Program-made: the position numbers and the translations under genes
Notes under the pieces: generated by a model
Seen by the model: only the letters and a program-made list of their open reading frames with translations
Databases searched by the model: none
What the model was told of the DNA's origin: nothing
Shown: piece by piece, positions 35,003 to 44,061 of the stretch
Layout: each line of letters opens with the position of its first letter
How positions within the stretch are numbered: the stretch's first letter is position 1
Assembly (NCBI RefSeq): GCF_008085915.1
Contig: NZ_VSJK01000002.1
Coordinates: forward strand, 365,789-429,788
Direction of reading: 5' to 3'
Source of the DNA: Oceaniovalibus sp. ACAM 378
GTDB lineage: Bacteria; Pseudomonadota; Alphaproteobacteria; Rhodobacterales; Rhodobacteraceae
DNA length: 64,000 nt

Positions 35003-35509
35003 ATGGCCGACCTTTCACAAGCCGAAGCACGCGACACGCTGTTCGACACGATGTCAGATGTGCGCGCCGGGATGCTGGGCGTGCAGGGGTCGGACCAACA
35101 CATGCAGCCGATGACCCATCATCTTGACCGGGACACCGGCGAGGTCTGGTTCATCACATCGCGCGCCAGTGATCTTGTCCGTGCCTTGGGGTCGGGGGCC
35201 ACCGCCCATTTCACCATTACCGGGCAGGATCATCGCACATGGGCCTGTATGTCGGGACCGCTTGTGAAAAGCGACGATGCCGCAAAGCTGGATGAGATCT
35301 GGTCTGTGGTGGCGGCGGCATGGTTCGACAAGGGTCGCGAAGACCCTGATATCTGCCTGCTGAAGCTGACTCTGTCCAGTGCGGCGCTTTGGACGGCCAC
35401 GGGCAATCCTCTGGTCTTCGGGCTTGAGGTCGCGCGGGCTAACATGACGGAAGACAAGAAACCCGATCTGGGGAGTCATGTGGTCATCGATTTCTCCACT
35501 GCTGCCTGA
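35003..35509 (+). CDS. Pyridoxamine 5'-phosphate oxidase-fold protein (general stress protein 26 type)
   Basis: This 168-residue protein has the split-barrel flavin-binding family pattern: MLGVQGSDQHMQPMTHHLDRDTGEVWFITS, then TAHFTITGQDHRTWACMSGPLVKSDD and AAAWFDKGREDPDICLLKL. This matches the general stress protein 26 group of PPOX-like proteins, thought to bind FMN or FAD. It begins two bases after csbD with GGAG spanning that stop, so the two genes are co-translated. A clear terminator follows. Confidence 0.9.
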   Translation: MADLSQAEARDTLFDTMSDVRAGMLGVQGSDQHMQPMTHHLDRDTGEVWFITSRASDLVRALGSGATAHFTITGQDHRTWACMSGPLVKSDDAAKLDEIWSVVAAAWFDKGREDPDICLLKLTLSSAALWTATGNPLVFGLEVARANMTEDKKPDLGSHVVIDFSTAA

Positions 35510-35529
35510 CCAAATCGGACATTTCACAC

Positions 35530-35560
35530 AAAGGGGCGCTTTCGGGTGCCCCTTTTCTTT
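35530..35560 (+). terminator. Rho-independent terminator of the csbD operon
   Basis: AAAGGGGC at 35530-35537 pairs with GCCCCTTT at 35548-35555 around a 10-base loop and is followed by TTTTCTTT. It sits 20 bases after the stress gene stop. Confidence 0.88.
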
Positions 35561-35670
35561 GCGCCGTCGGTTAATCGCGTCGGTTTCGTGTGATGTTGGG
35601 TCGGAGTGCCGACTTTCTTTTTTCCCAATAAACGGCACATTGACCACGTCACGGGCAGGAGAGACGGGCG

Positions 35671-38160
35671 ATGAAGACACATGTGAAAGCGCTGGTCGTC
35701 GGGGGCGGCGCGGTCGGGACCTCGATCGCCTATCATCTGGCGCGGGCTGGCTGGGACGATGTGATGCTGTTGGAGCGTGATGCGCTGACCGCCGGATCGA
35801 CCTGGCACGCGGCCGGGTTGCTGCCCTATTTCAACATGTCCTATGCGACGACGCATATCCACGACCACTCAATCCGGTTCTACAAGACGCTTGAGGCTGA
35901 AACCGGACTGAACGCCGGGTTCAGCGTGGTCGGCAACCTGCGTATGGCCCAAAGCACCGCACGTATGGACGAATACATGCTCTATGCCGCCACCGCCGAA
36001 ACCTGCGACGTGCCGTTCGAGTGGATGACCCCGGCGCAGATCGCGGACCGCTGGCCGCTGGTCAGGACCGAAGATCTGCAAGGCGCGATCTTTCACCCCA
36101 CCGACGGCTATATCAACCCCGCCGACGTGACTCAGGCGATGGCCAAGGGCGCAAGACAGCGCGGTGTCGTTATCGAAACGCGCTGGCAGGTCGATGCCTA
36201 TGACTGGGCCGGTGATCATTGGGATGTAACGGTCACCCGGATGGCCGAACGGGGCGGCAACCTTGTGCCGACCGATGAAACCGTGGTGATTCACGCCGAA
36301 CATGTGGTCACCGCCACCGGAAATCACGCACAGCGCACGGCGCGGCTGCTTGGCCTGAAAATCCCGGCGATTCCGGTTGAACACCAGTATATCGTCACCG
36401 AACCCGATCCTGCGCTTGTCGCATGGCGCAAGGGTAACGGTGAACATCCCGTCCTGCGCGACGCCGATGCGAAATGGTATGTCCGCGAAGAACGCGGCGG
36501 CTGGATCCTCGGACCCTATGAAAAAGGTGCACCGGCACGGTTCCCTTACGGCGTGCCCGACAGTTTCCGCGCCGACCTTTTCCCGCTGGATCTGGACCGG
36601 ATCGAGACGGAATACATGTCGATGATCCACCGCATACCCAGTTCCGAACAGGTGGGGCTGAAGGACGATTTCAACGGGCCGATCTGCTATACTCCCGATG
36701 GAAATCCGCTGCTTGGTCCGGCGCCGGGGCTGCACAACATGTGGCTGGCCGAAGGGTTTTCCTTTGGGATCACAGCGGCGGGCGGTGCGGGCAAATACCT
36801 TGCCGAGTTAATGGTCGAAGGCGAGGCCGAGATCGACATGGCATCGCTTGACCCCAAGCGGTTCGGCAGCTGGATGACCACCGAATACGCGGTGCAAAAG
36901 AACGAAGAGGCCTATGATCACGTTTACGTCCTACACCATCCGGACGAAGAACGCGCCGCAGCCCGTGGATTGCGCACCTCACCCGCCTATGACCGGCAAA
37001 AGGCGCGAGGCGCGCAGTTCGGGCAGGTCAACGGCTGGGAGCGACCGAATTATTACGCACCTGCGGGGTTTGACGATCACGCCGCGCGCAGTTTCCGGCG
37101 TGGTGGCTGGTGGCACCATGCGGTGGACGAAGCGACGGCGATCCGTCAGGGCGTTGGCCTGATCGATGCCACGGCGTTCACCAAACATATCGTCAAAGGG
37201 CCGGGCGCGACCGCCTTTCTCGACTGGTTCACGACGAACCGCCTGCCCAAGGTGGGTAGGATAAATCTGACATATGCGCTGACATCCCACGGCACGACGC
37301 GGACCGAATACACCATCGTCCGATTGTCGGAAAATGAATACTATCTGGTCTCGGCAGGCGCTTGGAGAGCTTACGATGCCGATTATCTGCAAAAGGCGGT
37401 GACTGAGAAGGAACCAGAATTTGGCCGCATCGATGTTCAGGATGTGACAACCCAGTGGGGTGTCTTTGCCATCGCCGGGCCAAAAACCCGCGAGGTGCTG
37501 AATGCACTGGTGCGCGATGCCGAACCGACGACCGTGCTGAGCAACAAGCGGTTTCCGTGGCTGTCCATGCGCCATATCGAGCTTGGGATGGTGCCGGTTA
37601 TGGCGATCCGCGTCGCCTATACCGGAGAATTGGGGTGGGAGTTGCACCACCCGATCGAGATGCAGAACCACCTGTTCGATGCGCTGGAAAAGGCGGGCGA
37701 ACCGCATGGCATGATGCTTGTCGGGGCGCGGGCGCAGAACTGGCTGCGGCAAGAGAAATCCTATCGTGCGTTCGGCACTGAACTGGGCCGCGACGCAACG
37801 CCGATCGAGGCCGATCTGCCGCGCTTTGTCGACCTCTCCAAGGACTTTCACGGCAAGGCGGCGATGGCGGCCAAAGGCATCCGCAGCCAATGTGTCACCC
37901 TGCTGATCGACGGGCCTGCCGATGCTGATCCATGGGGCCGCGAAGCGCTTTATCACGGCGGTGACCGCATCGGGCGACTGACCTCGGGCGGGTTTTCCGT
38001 GGCCTTTGGCAAAAGCATCGCCATGGGTTATGTTCGCCCCGATCTTGCCGTGCCGGGCACCAAACTGAGGGTCCGGATGCAGCGCGAATTGTGGGAGGCG
38101 ACAGTGACCGAAGACAGCCCGTATGACCCTGCCAACAGCACGATCCGCCTAGACGGATGA
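35671..38160 (+). CDS. Dimethylglycine/sarcosine dehydrogenase-like flavoprotein with GcvT domain
   Basis: This 829-residue two-part enzyme starts with a DAO-type FAD domain (about 5-370): GGGAVGTSIAYHLARAG at 11-27, and TAGSTWHAAGL with H46 in the place of the histidine that covalently holds FAD in mammalian dimethylglycine dehydrogenase. An FAD-oxidase linker (about 375-430) and an aminomethyltransferase (GcvT) domain with its C-terminal barrel (about 440-825) follow. It should demethylate an N-methylated glycine derivative and pass formaldehyde to tetrahydrofolate, as in glycine-betaine/choline breakdown. It overlaps the next gene by 4 bases. Confidence 0.9.
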   Translation: MKTHVKALVVGGGAVGTSIAYHLARAGWDDVMLLERDALTAGSTWHAAGLLPYFNMSYATTHIHDHSIRFYKTLEAETGLNAGFSVVGNLRMAQSTARMDEYMLYAATAETCDVPFEWMTPAQIADRWPLVRTEDLQGAIFHPTDGYINPADVTQAMAKGARQRGVVIETRWQVDAYDWAGDHWDVTVTRMAERGGNLVPTDETVVIHAEHVVTATGNHAQRTARLLGLKIPAIPVEHQYIVTEPDPALVAWRKGNGEHPVLRDADAKWYVREERGGWILGPYEKGAPARFPYGVPDSFRADLFPLDLDRIETEYMSMIHRIPSSEQVGLKDDFNGPICYTPDGNPLLGPAPGLHNMWLAEGFSFGITAAGGAGKYLAELMVEGEAEIDMASLDPKRFGSWMTTEYAVQKNEEAYDHVYVLHHPDEERAAARGLRTSPAYDRQKARGAQFGQVNGWERPNYYAPAGFDDHAARSFRRGGWWHHAVDEATAIRQGVGLIDATAFTKHIVKGPGATAFLDWFTTNRLPKVGRINLTYALTSHGTTRTEYTIVRLSENEYYLVSAGAWRAYDADYLQKAVTEKEPEFGRIDVQDVTTQWGVFAIAGPKTREVLNALVRDAEPTTVLSNKRFPWLSMRHIELGMVPVMAIRVAYTGELGWELHHPIEMQNHLFDALEKAGEPHGMMLVGARAQNWLRQEKSYRAFGTELGRDATPIEADLPRFVDLSKDFHGKAAMAAKGIRSQCVTLLIDGPADADPWGREALYHGGDRIGRLTSGGFSVAFGKSIAMGYVRPDLAVPGTKLRVRMQRELWEATVTEDSPYDPANSTIRLDG

Positions 38161-38945
38161 AGCGCGTCACACTTGCGGCCTGTCTTGTCGCGCTGCTTTG
38201 CGCGGCGGTTCTGGCCACCGCCATGTGGCGTGACAATCCGCTGACGATTCGCGCCCAGGTCTATGCGCAATCCATCGCCACTACGGCTGCTGCGACCTAT
38301 GTTACCCTGCGCACGCTAAATGCCTTTCTTTCGACGGCGCAAGAGCTTGAGGTCGGCCTTGGGTTCATCGCCTCGGGGTCGGCGCAGCCTCTGAAGGTGC
38401 TCGAACCGATCGACGACACGATCGAACGTATCGCCGGTCTGGTGTTTGGCGTGATGGTGGCGACCGGCATTCTGGCCGTTGCCCTTGGCCCGGTCAGCGC
38501 GGTGGGCTTTGCCATGCTGGCTCTGGCGCTGCTGCTCTGGCTGATCACCGCGCGCCGGTCCAGGGGACTGCCACGGCGGCTGGCATGGTATGGCGGTTTT
38601 CTGGGGCTGGCGCTGCCGCTGGCTCTGGTTGCATCCTCGGGGCTGGCCGAACGGATGACCGACACGACCTATCGCGCCAACCTTGCCGTGATTGCTGACA
38701 TCACCGCCAAATTGGACGCCGAACAGATCGACGGTCAAGCGGGCGGGTTCGACCTGTCGATTACCCGGATCGATGAATATCGACAGCTTGCGATCAACGT
38801 CTGGAACCGGGCCGATGAACTGATCAACAGTCTGGTCACGATCCTTGCCGTCTATGTGTTTCGCATCTTCATCCTGCCGATGCTGCTGATGGGCGGTCTG
38901 TTCGTGATCGCCCGCCATTTTGCCCGCAATGATGCGCGCGACTGA
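38157..38945 (+). CDS. Predicted membrane protein of unknown function
   Basis: This 262-residue protein is not recognised. It has an N-terminal hydrophobic segment (about 5-25), a region rich in Thr and Ala, two closely spaced helices (about 95-130: GLVFGVMVATGILAVALGP and VGFAMLALALLLWLI), another at about 143-160, and a C-terminal helix (about 226-252). A roughly 60-residue soluble stretch (about 165-225) lies between. The ATGA overlap with the flavoprotein suggests coupled expression, perhaps as a membrane partner. Nothing in the sequence shows transport or catalysis. Confidence 0.8.
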   Translation: MKRVTLAACLVALLCAAVLATAMWRDNPLTIRAQVYAQSIATTAAATYVTLRTLNAFLSTAQELEVGLGFIASGSAQPLKVLEPIDDTIERIAGLVFGVMVATGILAVALGPVSAVGFAMLALALLLWLITARRSRGLPRRLAWYGGFLGLALPLALVASSGLAERMTDTTYRANLAVIADITAKLDAEQIDGQAGGFDLSITRIDEYRQLAINVWNRADELINSLVTILAVYVFRIFILPMLLMGGLFVIARHFARNDARD

Positions 38946-38946
38946 A

Positions 38947-38972
38947 CCCCGTCACTGGGCCCCGTCACTGGG
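38947..38972. repeat. Perfect 13-bp tandem duplication at the GH25 gene stop
   Basis: CCCCGTCACTGGG occurs twice in direct succession (38947-38959 and 38960-38972). Read leftward, the second copy contains the TGA of the lysozyme gene (38967-38965) and the first supplies a further TGA 13 bases on in another frame. Confidence 0.8.
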
Positions 38973-39744
38973 CCCGCCGCGCCAGCCAGCCGCGCCAGTC
39001 TGCCGCCGAGCCGGAAAACACGTTCAGATCCACCTTTCCCGGAAAACCCCGCGCAAGGCCGGTGCCGGAATATTGCCAGAATGACCAGCGGACACCGGGA
39101 TAAACGTTGCCGGGCAGATCGGCCACGGCGCGCAGCCACAGTTCCTCGCCCAACTGGCCGATGCCATTGCGATCAAAGAATTCCGGCGTGGTATAGATGA
39201 TCGGCCGCTGACCATAATGGCGCGCGACGATATCGATGAAGATGCGTGCCTCGCGCCGTACCACTTCGGGCGGCGGGCGGGTCGTGCATGTGGGTGAAAA
39301 CGGATTCCATTCCAGATCCAGAACCGGCGGTAGAGCGCCTTTGGTGCGTGGCACGTTGCGGATAAACCACTTGGCCTGAACGGCGGCGGGCGTGCAGAAA
39401 TAGAAGAAGTGATAGGCGCCGCGTGCGATTCCGGCAGAACCGGCGCCATGCCAGTGTTCGGTGAACTGATCGTCAACCCGGTCGCCACCCTCGGTTGCCT
39501 TGAGAAACGCAAAGTTCACTCCGGCGTTGCGGGCCGCGGCCCAGTCAACCCGCCCCTGAAACTTGGATGCGTCAATTCCGTGAACGGCAAAGCCCGCAGG
39601 CCCGCGTCCGGGGAAATCCGCTGGGTCGGCATCGCCGAAATCCGGTGCGACAACCGCGTCCGATGGCGGCAGGACCACGCGGCGGCTGCCACTACAGGCG
39701 GCCAGTGTCAGGGACAGGCAAAGACAGAGGAAAATGCGCAACAT
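38965..39744 (-). CDS. GH25 (lysozyme-like) lipoprotein
   Basis: This 259-residue protein has a lipoprotein signal (MLRIFLCLCLSLTLAACSG; lipobox LAAC, lipidated Cys17). The GH25 barrel has the motif HGIDASKFQGRVDWAAAR near 54-71 with the family's first Asp, FLKATEGGD, GAYHFFYF, and the catalytic acidic pair in VLDLEWNPF. FWQYSG near the end is also typical. It should hydrolyse peptidoglycan at the cell envelope. The start at 39744 is set by the signal peptide. It follows the FAD-oxidoreductase gene by 10 bases, though no functional link is obvious. Confidence 0.93.
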   Translation of the reverse strand: MLRIFLCLCLSLTLAACSGSRRVVLPPSDAVVAPDFGDADPADFPGRGPAGFAVHGIDASKFQGRVDWAAARNAGVNFAFLKATEGGDRVDDQFTEHWHGAGSAGIARGAYHFFYFCTPAAVQAKWFIRNVPRTKGALPPVLDLEWNPFSPTCTTRPPPEVVRREARIFIDIVARHYGQRPIIYTTPEFFDRNGIGQLGEELWLRAVADLPGNVYPGVRWSFWQYSGTGLARGFPGKVDLNVFSGSAADWRGWLARRAQ

Positions 39745-39754
39745 CGGGGCAAAC

Positions 39755-40858
39755 TCAACCTGAAATCGGTGGGGTGGGGAAAGTGCGATTCTGTAGATTT
39801 TCGAACCGCGCGGGTAACAGGGCCGACACAACTTCGGGCGGCAATTCAGATTGTCGTCCTGCAACCAGATCGCCCAGCAGACGCGCGGCGGCGGGCCCCG
39901 TCTGGAACCCATATCCGCCTTGTCCTGCCAGCCAGAAGAACCCCGGATCGCGCGATCCGATCACCAATGCGCGGTCCGGCGCAAAGGTGCGCAGCCCGGC
40001 CCAGCTGTGTTCGATCCTTGTGACCGGCGGCGTCACCATTTCCTGATAGCGGTCCAGTCCTTCGGCCAATACCATATCGTCGGAAAAGGCGTCGTGGGGG
40101 TCCATCGGATGTTCCTCGGAAGGCGAGACGATCAGTTTGCCCGCGTCCGGCTTGGCGTACCAGCCTTCGCCCAACCCTTCGGCGAGAGGCCAGCGGGTGA
40201 CATCATGCCCGTCCGGCGCGGCGATCCGCGCCATCGACCGGCGAAAAGGTTGCAGACCGATCTGCGCAATTCCGGCCATGGCGGCCACTCCGTCGGCCCA
40301 TGCCCCGGCGGCGTTAACCAGAAGATCTGCGCGCGCTTCGCCGCCGGGCCATGTCACCTGCCATCCGTCGCCATCGCGGACGATCTTGTCGATCCGTGCC
40401 CGTGTCACGAACTTTGCCCCATTTGCCAGCGCCCGTTTGCGAAACCCGTGCAACAGCAGATCGGTGTCCAGGTCGAACACATCCGCCCGGTACGCGGCCA
40501 GGGTCACGGTGTCGCGATTCAGGATCGGAAACAGCACCGCCGCTTCGTCCACACTCAGCCGGGTCATCCCGAACGATCGGTGTTCAGTGTCGAAAATCTC
40601 GCTCTGATCGGCGCGCGCCAGCATCAAGGCCCCGCGCGGCGACAGCACGCCGGCATCCTGCAAAGGCCCGGTGCTGGCGCGGCTTAGGGCGCGGATGGTG
40701 GCATTGCCGTAGTCCTCAATGAACATCGCCGCCGATCGGCCGCTGGCGTGATGGGCCAGGTGATCTTCGGCCTCGATCAGGGTGACATGGCGGTCACGTG
40801 ACAGTTCTGCCGCAGCCGAAACGCCGGCAATTCCGCCACCAATGACAATCGCGCTCAC
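39755..40858 (-). CDS. DadA-like FAD-dependent oxidoreductase
   Basis: This 367-residue flavoprotein has the N-terminal dinucleotide motif SAIVIGGGIAGVSAAAELS (about 2-20), followed by LIEAEDHLAHHASGRSAAMF. VNAAGAWAD lies near 181, and the C-terminal ERGLRT-like stretch SWAGLRTFAPDRALVIG plus GQGGYGFQTGPAAA mark the glycine/D-amino-acid oxidase family. The likely reaction is oxidation of a D-amino acid or other secondary amine. The gene overlaps the aldo/keto reductase stop by 4 bases, forming a unit with it and probably with the GH25 gene. Confidence 0.9.
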   Translation of the reverse strand: MSAIVIGGGIAGVSAAAELSRDRHVTLIEAEDHLAHHASGRSAAMFIEDYGNATIRALSRASTGPLQDAGVLSPRGALMLARADQSEIFDTEHRSFGMTRLSVDEAAVLFPILNRDTVTLAAYRADVFDLDTDLLLHGFRKRALANGAKFVTRARIDKIVRDGDGWQVTWPGGEARADLLVNAAGAWADGVAAMAGIAQIGLQPFRRSMARIAAPDGHDVTRWPLAEGLGEGWYAKPDAGKLIVSPSEEHPMDPHDAFSDDMVLAEGLDRYQEMVTPPVTRIEHSWAGLRTFAPDRALVIGSRDPGFFWLAGQGGYGFQTGPAAARLLGDLVAGRQSELPPEVVSALLPARFENLQNRTFPTPPISG

Positions 40859-41790
40859 ACTTCCTCCAGACGGTCTGTTGCCGGGGCGGGGCGCGGCGAC
40901 AGGGCCGACACACGGTCATAAAGTGCCGCGTCCATGTCAAAGGACAGCGCAGCCAGCGACGGGGCAAGCTGTTCGACATTGCGCGCGCTGATGATCGGAG
41001 CCGTTACGCCGGGGTGGTGCGCGGCCCAAGCCACCGCGAGAGTGGCCGGATCGGTGCCGAGATCACGCCCAAGCGCGGCCAGCGCCACCGCCGCATCGTG
41101 CATCCAGTCGACACCATAGCGGGCCTTGTACATCTTGTTTTCGTTCAGCCGCCCACTGTCGCCGCCTGCGTATTTCCCGGTCAGCAAACCGCCGCCAAGG
41201 GGGGAATAGGGGGCCACAGCGATACCTTCGGACAGGGCCATGGGCAGGATTTCGACCTCGGCTTGCCGTTTCACCAGATTGTACATCGGCTGGATAATGG
41301 CGATGCGCGTGCCCAGCCGCGCGGCCACGGCTTCGGCTTTCATCACCTGCCATGCGGCAAAGTTGGACACGCCGATGTGGTGAAATTTGCCGGCCTGTTG
41401 CAGGTTGGCGAGGGTTTCGAAGGTCTCTTCCAATGGCGTGTCGTCGTCCCAGCGGTGCAGATACAGGATGTCGACACTGTCCATGCCCAAACGGTCCAGG
41501 CTCTCGGCAAAGGTGGTTTCGATGTTCGCGCCCGACGATCCGCCCTGATAGGCGGCCTTGGTGGCAATGATCAGGCTGTCGCGGTCGTCGGCGGCGAACT
41601 TTCCCAGCATCCGTTCGGATTCTCCGCCGGTATAGGCATGGGCGGTGTCAAAGAAATTGATCCCGGCAGCGCGGCAGGTATCGAACATGACGCGGGATGC
41701 GGATTCGTCGGCCTTGTCGCCGAATTGCATGCAGCCAAAGCAGAAACGCGACATGGCAGAGCCGTTGGCGGACGTCAGGGGGGTGTTCAT
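40855..41790 (-). CDS. Aldo/keto reductase
   Basis: This 311-residue NADPH-dependent oxidoreductase has the family TIM barrel: GINFFDTAHAYTGGESERMLG (Asp and Tyr of the tetrad, about 44-64), IIATKAAYQ (Lys), and LYLHRWDDDTPLEETFETL (His). GVSNFAAWQV, IQPMYNLVKR and APYSPLGGGLLTGKY complete the pattern. The start at 41790 has AGGA seven bases upstream. It is the first gene of the leftward unit with the DadA-like oxidase. The physiological carbonyl substrate is unknown. Confidence 0.92.
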   Translation of the reverse strand: MNTPLTSANGSAMSRFCFGCMQFGDKADESASRVMFDTCRAAGINFFDTAHAYTGGESERMLGKFAADDRDSLIIATKAAYQGGSSGANIETTFAESLDRLGMDSVDILYLHRWDDDTPLEETFETLANLQQAGKFHHIGVSNFAAWQVMKAEAVAARLGTRIAIIQPMYNLVKRQAEVEILPMALSEGIAVAPYSPLGGGLLTGKYAGGDSGRLNENKMYKARYGVDWMHDAAVALAALGRDLGTDPATLAVAWAAHHPGVTAPIISARNVEQLAPSLAALSFDMDAALYDRVSALSPRPAPATDRLEEV

Positions 41791-41935
41791 GGGCTGGTCC
41801 TGTAAATCATTTGCGGGACGGGGTGACCCCGGCGGGTAGAGCATGGCAGAAACCGACCGGCTCTGCCAGATCAGCAAACACGTTCAGCCCTTGCACGATG
41901 GCAGAACTGAGAATGCAGAATGGACCGTGATCTCC

Positions 41936-41965
41936 AATAAAAAGGCCCGCACAAAGCGGGCCCTT
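41936..41965 (-). terminator. Rho-independent terminator of the xdh/purine transporter operon
   Basis: Read leftward, GGCCCGC (41962-41956 region) pairs with GCGGGCC (41950-41944) around a 5-base loop, flanked by AAAGG/CCTTT with a one-base bulge. It is followed by TTTTTATT on the minus strand (41943-41936). It lies about 25 bases after the binding-protein stop. Confidence 0.88.
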
Positions 41966-41988
41966 TCGTGCTCCCAATCGTGACGTCT

Positions 41989-43068
41989 TCAGTTCGGAAT
42001 TTCGCCAGTCAGTCCTTCGATGAAGAAATTCATCCCAGCCAACGTGCCATCATCGGCAACTTCGCCGTCGGCGAGCCAATCGCTTCCGTCCTGCTTTTTC
42101 ATTGGGCCGGTGAAGGGGTGATAGCTGCCGTCAACGATCGACGCTTTGAGCGCAAGCGCCTCTTCTTTCACGTCGGCAGGCACGGCATCAGAGATTTCGC
42201 CGATGACGACCATTCCTTTGGCGATACCGTCCCATGTGTTGTCGCTTTTCCAAGTGCCATCGATAACGGCTTGGGTCCGGGCGATGTAGTACGGCGCCCA
42301 GTCATCAATGATCGACGATACGCGGGGCAGTGGTGCATATTCGGCCATATCGGCGGCTTGGCCGAATGTGATGACGTTGCCAGCGGCCTTGGCTGCGGCC
42401 TGAGGCGCAGTAGAATCGGTATGCTGCAGAATAACGTCGTTACCCTGTTCGATAAGGGCTTTTGCGGCGTCTGCTTCTTTCGCGGGATCGAACCAAGTGT
42501 AGGCCCAGATCACGTTGAATTCGACTTCAGGGTTGGCTTTTTTGGCGTGGGCATAGGCGCTGTTGATGCCGCGGATCACTTCGGGAATCGGGAAGGACGC
42601 GATATAGCCGATTTTGTTCGTTTTGGTCATCCGGCCAGCAATATGGCCCTGAATGGCGCGGCCTTCATAGAAGCGGGCCGAATAAACGCCCACGTTCTCG
42701 GCGGTTTTGTAACCGGTGGCATGTTCGAATTTAACATTGGGGAATTTCGCGGCGACGTTGATTGTCGGATCCATGTAACCAAACGAGGTGGTAAAAATCA
42801 GATTGGCACCCGACAGGGCCATCTGGGTCATGACACGTTCGGAATCGGCACCCTCAGGAACGCTTTCCTGAAAGACGGTTTCGACCTTGTCGCCAAAGTG
42901 TTCTTCTACCGCCTTGCGGGCCACATCGTGGTAATAGGTCCAACCGCCGTCGCCTACTGGCCCGACATAGACAAAGCCGACCTTGACCTTGTCGACCTGA
43001 GCAAAGGCACCGGTGGCAATGGTTGCCAGTATGGCGGTCGCGCCCAAAAGTGTTCTGCGGTTTATCAT
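41989..43068 (-). CDS. BMP-family (nucleoside/purine) ABC transporter substrate-binding protein
   Basis: This 359-residue periplasmic protein has a signal peptide (MINRRTLLGATAILATIATGAFA). The Bmp/Med/PnrA family pattern is clear: KVGFVYVGPVGDGGWTYYHD, FQESVPEG, LIFTTSFGYMDP, then GYIASFPIPEVIRGINSAY and QHTDSTAPQ. Known members bind purine nucleosides or related bases. It is the last gene of the leftward operon, after both permeases, which is unusual because the binder usually comes first. With xdhABC upstream, the ligand is likely a purine base, nucleoside or xanthine-like compound. Confidence 0.92.
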   Translation of the reverse strand: MINRRTLLGATAILATIATGAFAQVDKVKVGFVYVGPVGDGGWTYYHDVARKAVEEHFGDKVETVFQESVPEGADSERVMTQMALSGANLIFTTSFGYMDPTINVAAKFPNVKFEHATGYKTAENVGVYSARFYEGRAIQGHIAGRMTKTNKIGYIASFPIPEVIRGINSAYAHAKKANPEVEFNVIWAYTWFDPAKEADAAKALIEQGNDVILQHTDSTAPQAAAKAAGNVITFGQAADMAEYAPLPRVSSIIDDWAPYYIARTQAVIDGTWKSDNTWDGIAKGMVVIGEISDAVPADVKEEALALKASIVDGSYHPFTGPMKKQDGSDWLADGEVADDGTLAGMNFFIEGLTGEIPN

Positions 43069-43121
43069 GTGTTCCCCCTGTGAACGCGGTCCCTTTATCG
43101 GGACCAGTGGTTAAGAAGCCC

Positions 43122-44048
43122 CTAAGATGAGGCGTGGAATAGGCGTCCGAGCATGGCGGGTGCCGAATTCCCGCGCCGCCCCGACGTCATCAGCACAAGC
43201 ACAGCAATGGTTATCAGATAGGGCGACATCGACAAGACCTCGACCGGGACAGGCACACCCGCCGCCTGAAGGTTCAGTTGCAAAACCGTGATCCCGCCGA
43301 ACAGATAGGCACCCAGCAGAACGCGCCCGGCGCGCCAACTTGCAAAGACAACGATGGCCAGCGCGATCCAGCCGGCACCGGCGGTCATTCCATCGGTCCA
43401 CTGCGGAACCCGGACAAGGCTGATGTAAGCGCCGCCCAGCCCGGCACAGGCGCCGCCAAAAGCAATCGCCATCAGACGGATGCGCACCACCTTATAGCCC
43501 AGAGCATGGGCGGCCTCGTGGTTTTCACCAACCGCCCGCAGGATCAGACCTCCGCGGGTAAACTTCAGAAACGCCCAGACGACAGCAACCAGCGCCAGCG
43601 CGAAATAGACCATCCAGTCATGGCTGAACAGGATACGCCCGATCACCGGCAGATCGGAAAGCGGCCCCATGTCCAGCCGCGTCGTGGCGGGGGGGCTGAT
43701 CCCGCGATAGGACTGCCCGATCAACGCCGATATGCCCAGCCCGAACAATGTCAGGGCAAGCCCGGTCGCCACCTGATTGGACAGCAAGACCTGCGTCAGC
43801 AGCCCGAACAACATCGCCAGAACCGCCCCGCCAATGGCCGCAAGCGCAAAGCCCAGAACCGGTGAGCCGCTTTCCACCGCCACGCCAAAGCCGCAGATCG
43901 CACCGGTGATCATCATCCCCTCGACACCAAGGTTCAGCACACCAGACTTTTCGACCACCAGTTCACCGATGGCCGCAAGGATGATCGGAGTCGCCGCCAC
44001 CATGAGCGAGGCGATCAGCAGGACGGGATCGATGGCCGACAGGTTCAT
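43122..44048 (-). CDS. Nucleoside/purine-type ABC transporter permease 2 (NupQ-like)
   Basis: This is a 308-residue permease of the BPD_transp_2 group. The diagnostic ELVVEKSGVLNLGVEGMMITGAICGF lies near residues 28-53, followed by LTLFGLGISALIGQSYRG and several hydrophobic helices. I choose the ATG at 44048: it starts the conserved N-terminus and has AAGGTGA upstream within the 13-base gap. An ATG at 44084 would overlap the previous gene by 23 bases. It pairs with the preceding permease and is followed after 53 bases by the BMP binding protein. Confidence 0.9.
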   Translation of the reverse strand: MNLSAIDPVLLIASLMVAATPIILAAIGELVVEKSGVLNLGVEGMMITGAICGFGVAVESGSPVLGFALAAIGGAVLAMLFGLLTQVLLSNQVATGLALTLFGLGISALIGQSYRGISPPATTRLDMGPLSDLPVIGRILFSHDWMVYFALALVAVVWAFLKFTRGGLILRAVGENHEAAHALGYKVVRIRLMAIAFGGACAGLGGAYISLVRVPQWTDGMTAGAGWIALAIVVFASWRAGRVLLGAYLFGGITVLQLNLQAAGVPVPVEVLSMSPYLITIAVLVLMTSGRRGNSAPAMLGRLFHASS

Positions 44049-44061
44049 GGCCGATTCACCT

